From Planotetraspora phitsanulokensis (GTDB lineage: Bacteria > Actinomycetota > Actinomycetes > Streptosporangiales > Streptosporangiaceae), in NCBI RefSeq assembly GCF_016863295.1, contig NZ_BOOP01000046.1, forward strand, positions 28,653 to 92,652: DNA of 64,000 bases, given 5' to 3'. Of the stretch, positions 62,354 to 64,000 are shown piece by piece. The stretch's first letter is position 1. Every line of letters begins with the position of its first letter. The translations under genes were made by a program, and so were the position numbers. The notes beneath the pieces are model-generated. The model was not told the DNA's origin. It did no database searches and was given only the letters and a program-made list of their open reading frames with translations.

Positions 62354-63325
62354 ATGTCAGTGTCGGTGGTAATTCCGTGTTTTCGCTCTGCGCAAACCCT
62401 CCCGATACTCGTGAACCGGCTCATGCCGGTCCTCCGCGCGGTGTCGATCCTGCACGAGGTGATCCTCGTCGTCGACGGAAGCCCGGACGAGACCTGGAGC
62501 ACGGCCGCCGACCTGGCGGCGCGGACCGATGGCGTTCGCGCCATTCATCTGTCCCGCAACTACGGCCAGCACAACGCGCTGCTCGCCGGAATCAGAGATG
62601 CGAAGTTCGACGTGGTCGTCACCATGGACGACGATCTGCAGCATCCGCCGGAGCAGATCCCGCTCCTTTTGGCCGCGCTCGACGGTGACAGCCTTGACCT
62701 CGTATACGGCGTACCGTACGCGGAGGAACACGGATTCCTCCGAAGCGTCGCCTCACGGTCCGTGAAAGCCGGCATGGCGGGTGCGCTCGGCATCCGGGCC
62801 GCGCGTAAGATCAGCGCCTTCCGCGCCTTCCGGACGCGCCTTCGTGATGGATTCGATGAGCTGTCCGGCCCGCATGCGTCTCTCGATGTGGCCTTGTCGT
62901 GGGCCACCACGCAGGTGGACGCGGTGAACGTGCACATGAACGAACGCGAGCACGGGCGATCCAACTACTCGCTGCGCCTGCTGGTCCGGCATGCGGTGAA
63001 CATGCTGCTTGGCTACAGCACGGTCCCTCTCCGGATGGCGAGCTACCTCGGGTTCCTCGTCGGCCTCATCGGCTTGTTTCTGAGTGGCCTCGTTCTATGG
63101 CGTTTCATAGCGGGCGACACCACGGTGGCCGGATTCACCACCGTAGCCACGATGGTGGCGCTCTTCTCGTCCGCTCAGCTGATCTCCATCGGAGTTCTCG
63201 GCGAGTACATCGGCCGGATCCACGGAAGCGGAATGGGCCGGCCGACCTATGTGGTGCGCGAGCATGCCGGATCCTCCATGGCCCCAGAAACGTCACACCA
63301 TTCTGACAGCGCCGTCGTCTCCTGA
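62354..63325 (+). CDS. GT2-family glycosyltransferase (GtrB/dolichol-phosphate type)
   Basis: A 323-residue glycosyltransferase. The GT-A domain begins VSVVIPCFRSAQTL, with DXD-like MDDDLQHPP and the product-release HGRSNYS region. Two C-terminal membrane helices follow (MASYLGFLVGLIGLFLSGLVLW, AQLISIGVLGEYIGRIH), the layout of polyprenyl-phosphate sugar synthases such as GtrB or ArnC. It would load a sugar on undecaprenyl phosphate for GtrA to flip. ATG 62354 with GGAGAGAA upstream. Confidence 0.9.
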   Translation: MSVSVVIPCFRSAQTLPILVNRLMPVLRAVSILHEVILVVDGSPDETWSTAADLAARTDGVRAIHLSRNYGQHNALLAGIRDAKFDVVVTMDDDLQHPPEQIPLLLAALDGDSLDLVYGVPYAEEHGFLRSVASRSVKAGMAGALGIRAARKISAFRAFRTRLRDGFDELSGPHASLDVALSWATTQVDAVNVHMNEREHGRSNYSLRLLVRHAVNMLLGYSTVPLRMASYLGFLVGLIGLFLSGLVLWRFIAGDTTVAGFTTVATMVALFSSAQLISIGVLGEYIGRIHGSGMGRPTYVVREHAGSSMAPETSHHSDSAVVS

Positions 63326-63793
63326 GATCACGTGGGGTCCTTTCCACCAGGCCTCGTGGGGACCTCGCAGCTGCCGGCGCATCTCCTCGGCCCACCGCTC
63401 CGCGATCTCCCATGAGCACGTTGCACGTGCTCATGAGCGATGACGTCCAGGGGTGGTCCACGCACCGGTCGCCCCCCCTCCGGCGAGGCGAGTCACGACG
63501 TCCACGCCGCCCGATCCGATCCCGCGCCAAGAGAATCCCAACCTCAGCGCGGGCCACACCATCCAGGGCAGCGTCGTCGTCCCCGCTGATCACGTGGGTG
63601 TCCGCCGGGCCCTGGAGCCGATCTCGGATTACTCCGCTCGGCTCACCCGTGAGTGATCGAGGCTGATCATCCGCTGGGCCTGGACGACACCCGGATCACT
63701 GCCCGGCGACGACAACATCTGGCGTAAGTCCGGCAACCGGTACATCGAGGAAGGCGTCGCGGTGCTCACGACCAAGGCGCCGACCTCTCCTGG
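63326..63793. other. 468-bp gap with possible gene remnant
   Basis: No intact gene is evident. Two short coding-like tracts occur on the plus strand: one ends ADHVGVRRALEPISDYSARL near 63653, and one near 63670-63796 contains GDDNIWRKSGNRYIEEGVAVL. They are in different frames with stops between, so they may be pieces of a decayed gene. A long palindrome sits at 63411-63435. Confidence 0.35.
63411..63435. repeat. perfect 11-bp inverted repeat
   Basis: CATGAGCACGT and ACGTGCTCATG are separated by three bases (TGC). It lies 86 bases after the GT2 stop codon. It could be a terminator hairpin or a protein-binding palindrome; no T tract follows. Confidence 0.6.
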
Positions 63794-64000
63794 CTAATCG
63801 GAATTGAACACCAGATCGACCCAGTAATTGGTCGCGCTAAAACTGCTGGTGGGGAACGTGCTCGTCGCGCCGTAGGTGAACACGCCGTTTCCTCCCGACG
63901 ATCCGGACGCCAGCGCAGTGAGCAACCCGTTCACGTATGGGGACGTGAAGTACGACCTTGTCACCGAGTAGAAGCCCGACGTCGTGTGATAGGACGCGAC
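63794..64000 (-). CDS. DUF4082-containing protein, C-terminal 68 residues (5' part outside window)
   Basis: The minus strand from the right edge to a TAG at 63796-63794 reads SYHTTSGFYSVTRSYFTSPY, then GGNGVFTYGATSTFPTSSF and SATNYWVDLVFNSD. This is the C-terminal part of a DUF4082 module and aligns residue for residue with the modules of the surface protein at 56335-58464 (ATNYWVDVVF). The gene starts beyond the window. It is a diverged paralog, not a copy: the DNA differs in many positions. Presumably another secreted surface protein. Confidence 0.85.
   Translation of the reverse strand, partial: VASYHTTSGFYSVTRSYFTSPYVNGLLTALASGSSGGNGVFTYGATSTFPTSSFSATNYWVDLVFNSD

Overview
The window looks like chromosomal DNA of a high-GC Gram-positive actinomycete. 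Codon third positions are mostly G or C, GTG and TTG starts are common, and the families present (LuxR-LAL regulator, LytR-CpsA-Psr protein, fused E1 dehydrogenase, MmyB-type XRE regulators) are typical of filamentous actinomycetes. A Streptosporangiaceae-like host is a guess from gene content only. I see no rRNA, complete tRNA, CRISPR array, transposase or integrase.

Positions 1-7,900 hold small regulator/enzyme pairs: an MmyB-type regulator divergent from a short-chain dehydrogenase, a TetR regulator divergent from an NmrA-like oxidoreductase with two palindromic operators, a methyltransferase, and two small secreted proteins. Positions 7,963-16,342 hold branched-chain acyl-CoA (leucine-type) catabolism: acyl-CoA dehydrogenase, HMG-CoA lyase, methylcrotonyl-CoA carboxylase alpha and beta, a divergent TetR regulator, and a fused alpha-beta 2-oxoacid dehydrogenase E1. 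Positions 16,400-29,100 hold a PadR-controlled ABC-2 exporter, CorA, a small M50-like membrane protease, SbcCD, two alpha/beta hydrolases and an LCP protein.

Positions 29,091-38,484 on the minus strand form a tightly coupled run read right to left: SWIM zinc-finger protein, DUF5691 protein, MoxR AAA+ ATPase, DUF5682 protein, VWA protein, then an MFS transporter and an enolase-superfamily protein that has lost its catalytic residues. The first five overlap at every junction and resemble the poorly understood yehL/yehM/yehP/yehQ-type MoxR-VWA set. This is the best candidate here for an uncharacterised system. It is followed by a metallo-beta-lactamase/Rieske hydroxylase like NamH/CMAH, a large LuxR regulator, an aldehyde dehydrogenase, and a lipoprotein plus an unusual FtsH-like membrane AAA protease.

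Positions 50,400-64,000 are a cell-surface and glycan region. It has a GT4 glycosyltransferase, a degenerate WecA/MraY-like membrane protein, a WecC-type nucleotide-sugar dehydrogenase, WecE-type aminotransferase, WecD-like acetyltransferase, long RmlA, GtrA and a GtrB-like GT2. Together these could make dTDP-4-acetamido-4,6-dideoxygalactose (Fuc4NAc) and a uronic amino sugar, as in enterobacterial common antigen. Interleaved are secreted proteins: two ice-binding-fold (DUF3494) proteins with Ig-like repeats, a collagen-like protein, a 480-bp internal duplication of DUF4082, and a further DUF4082 protein cut by the right edge on the opposite strand.
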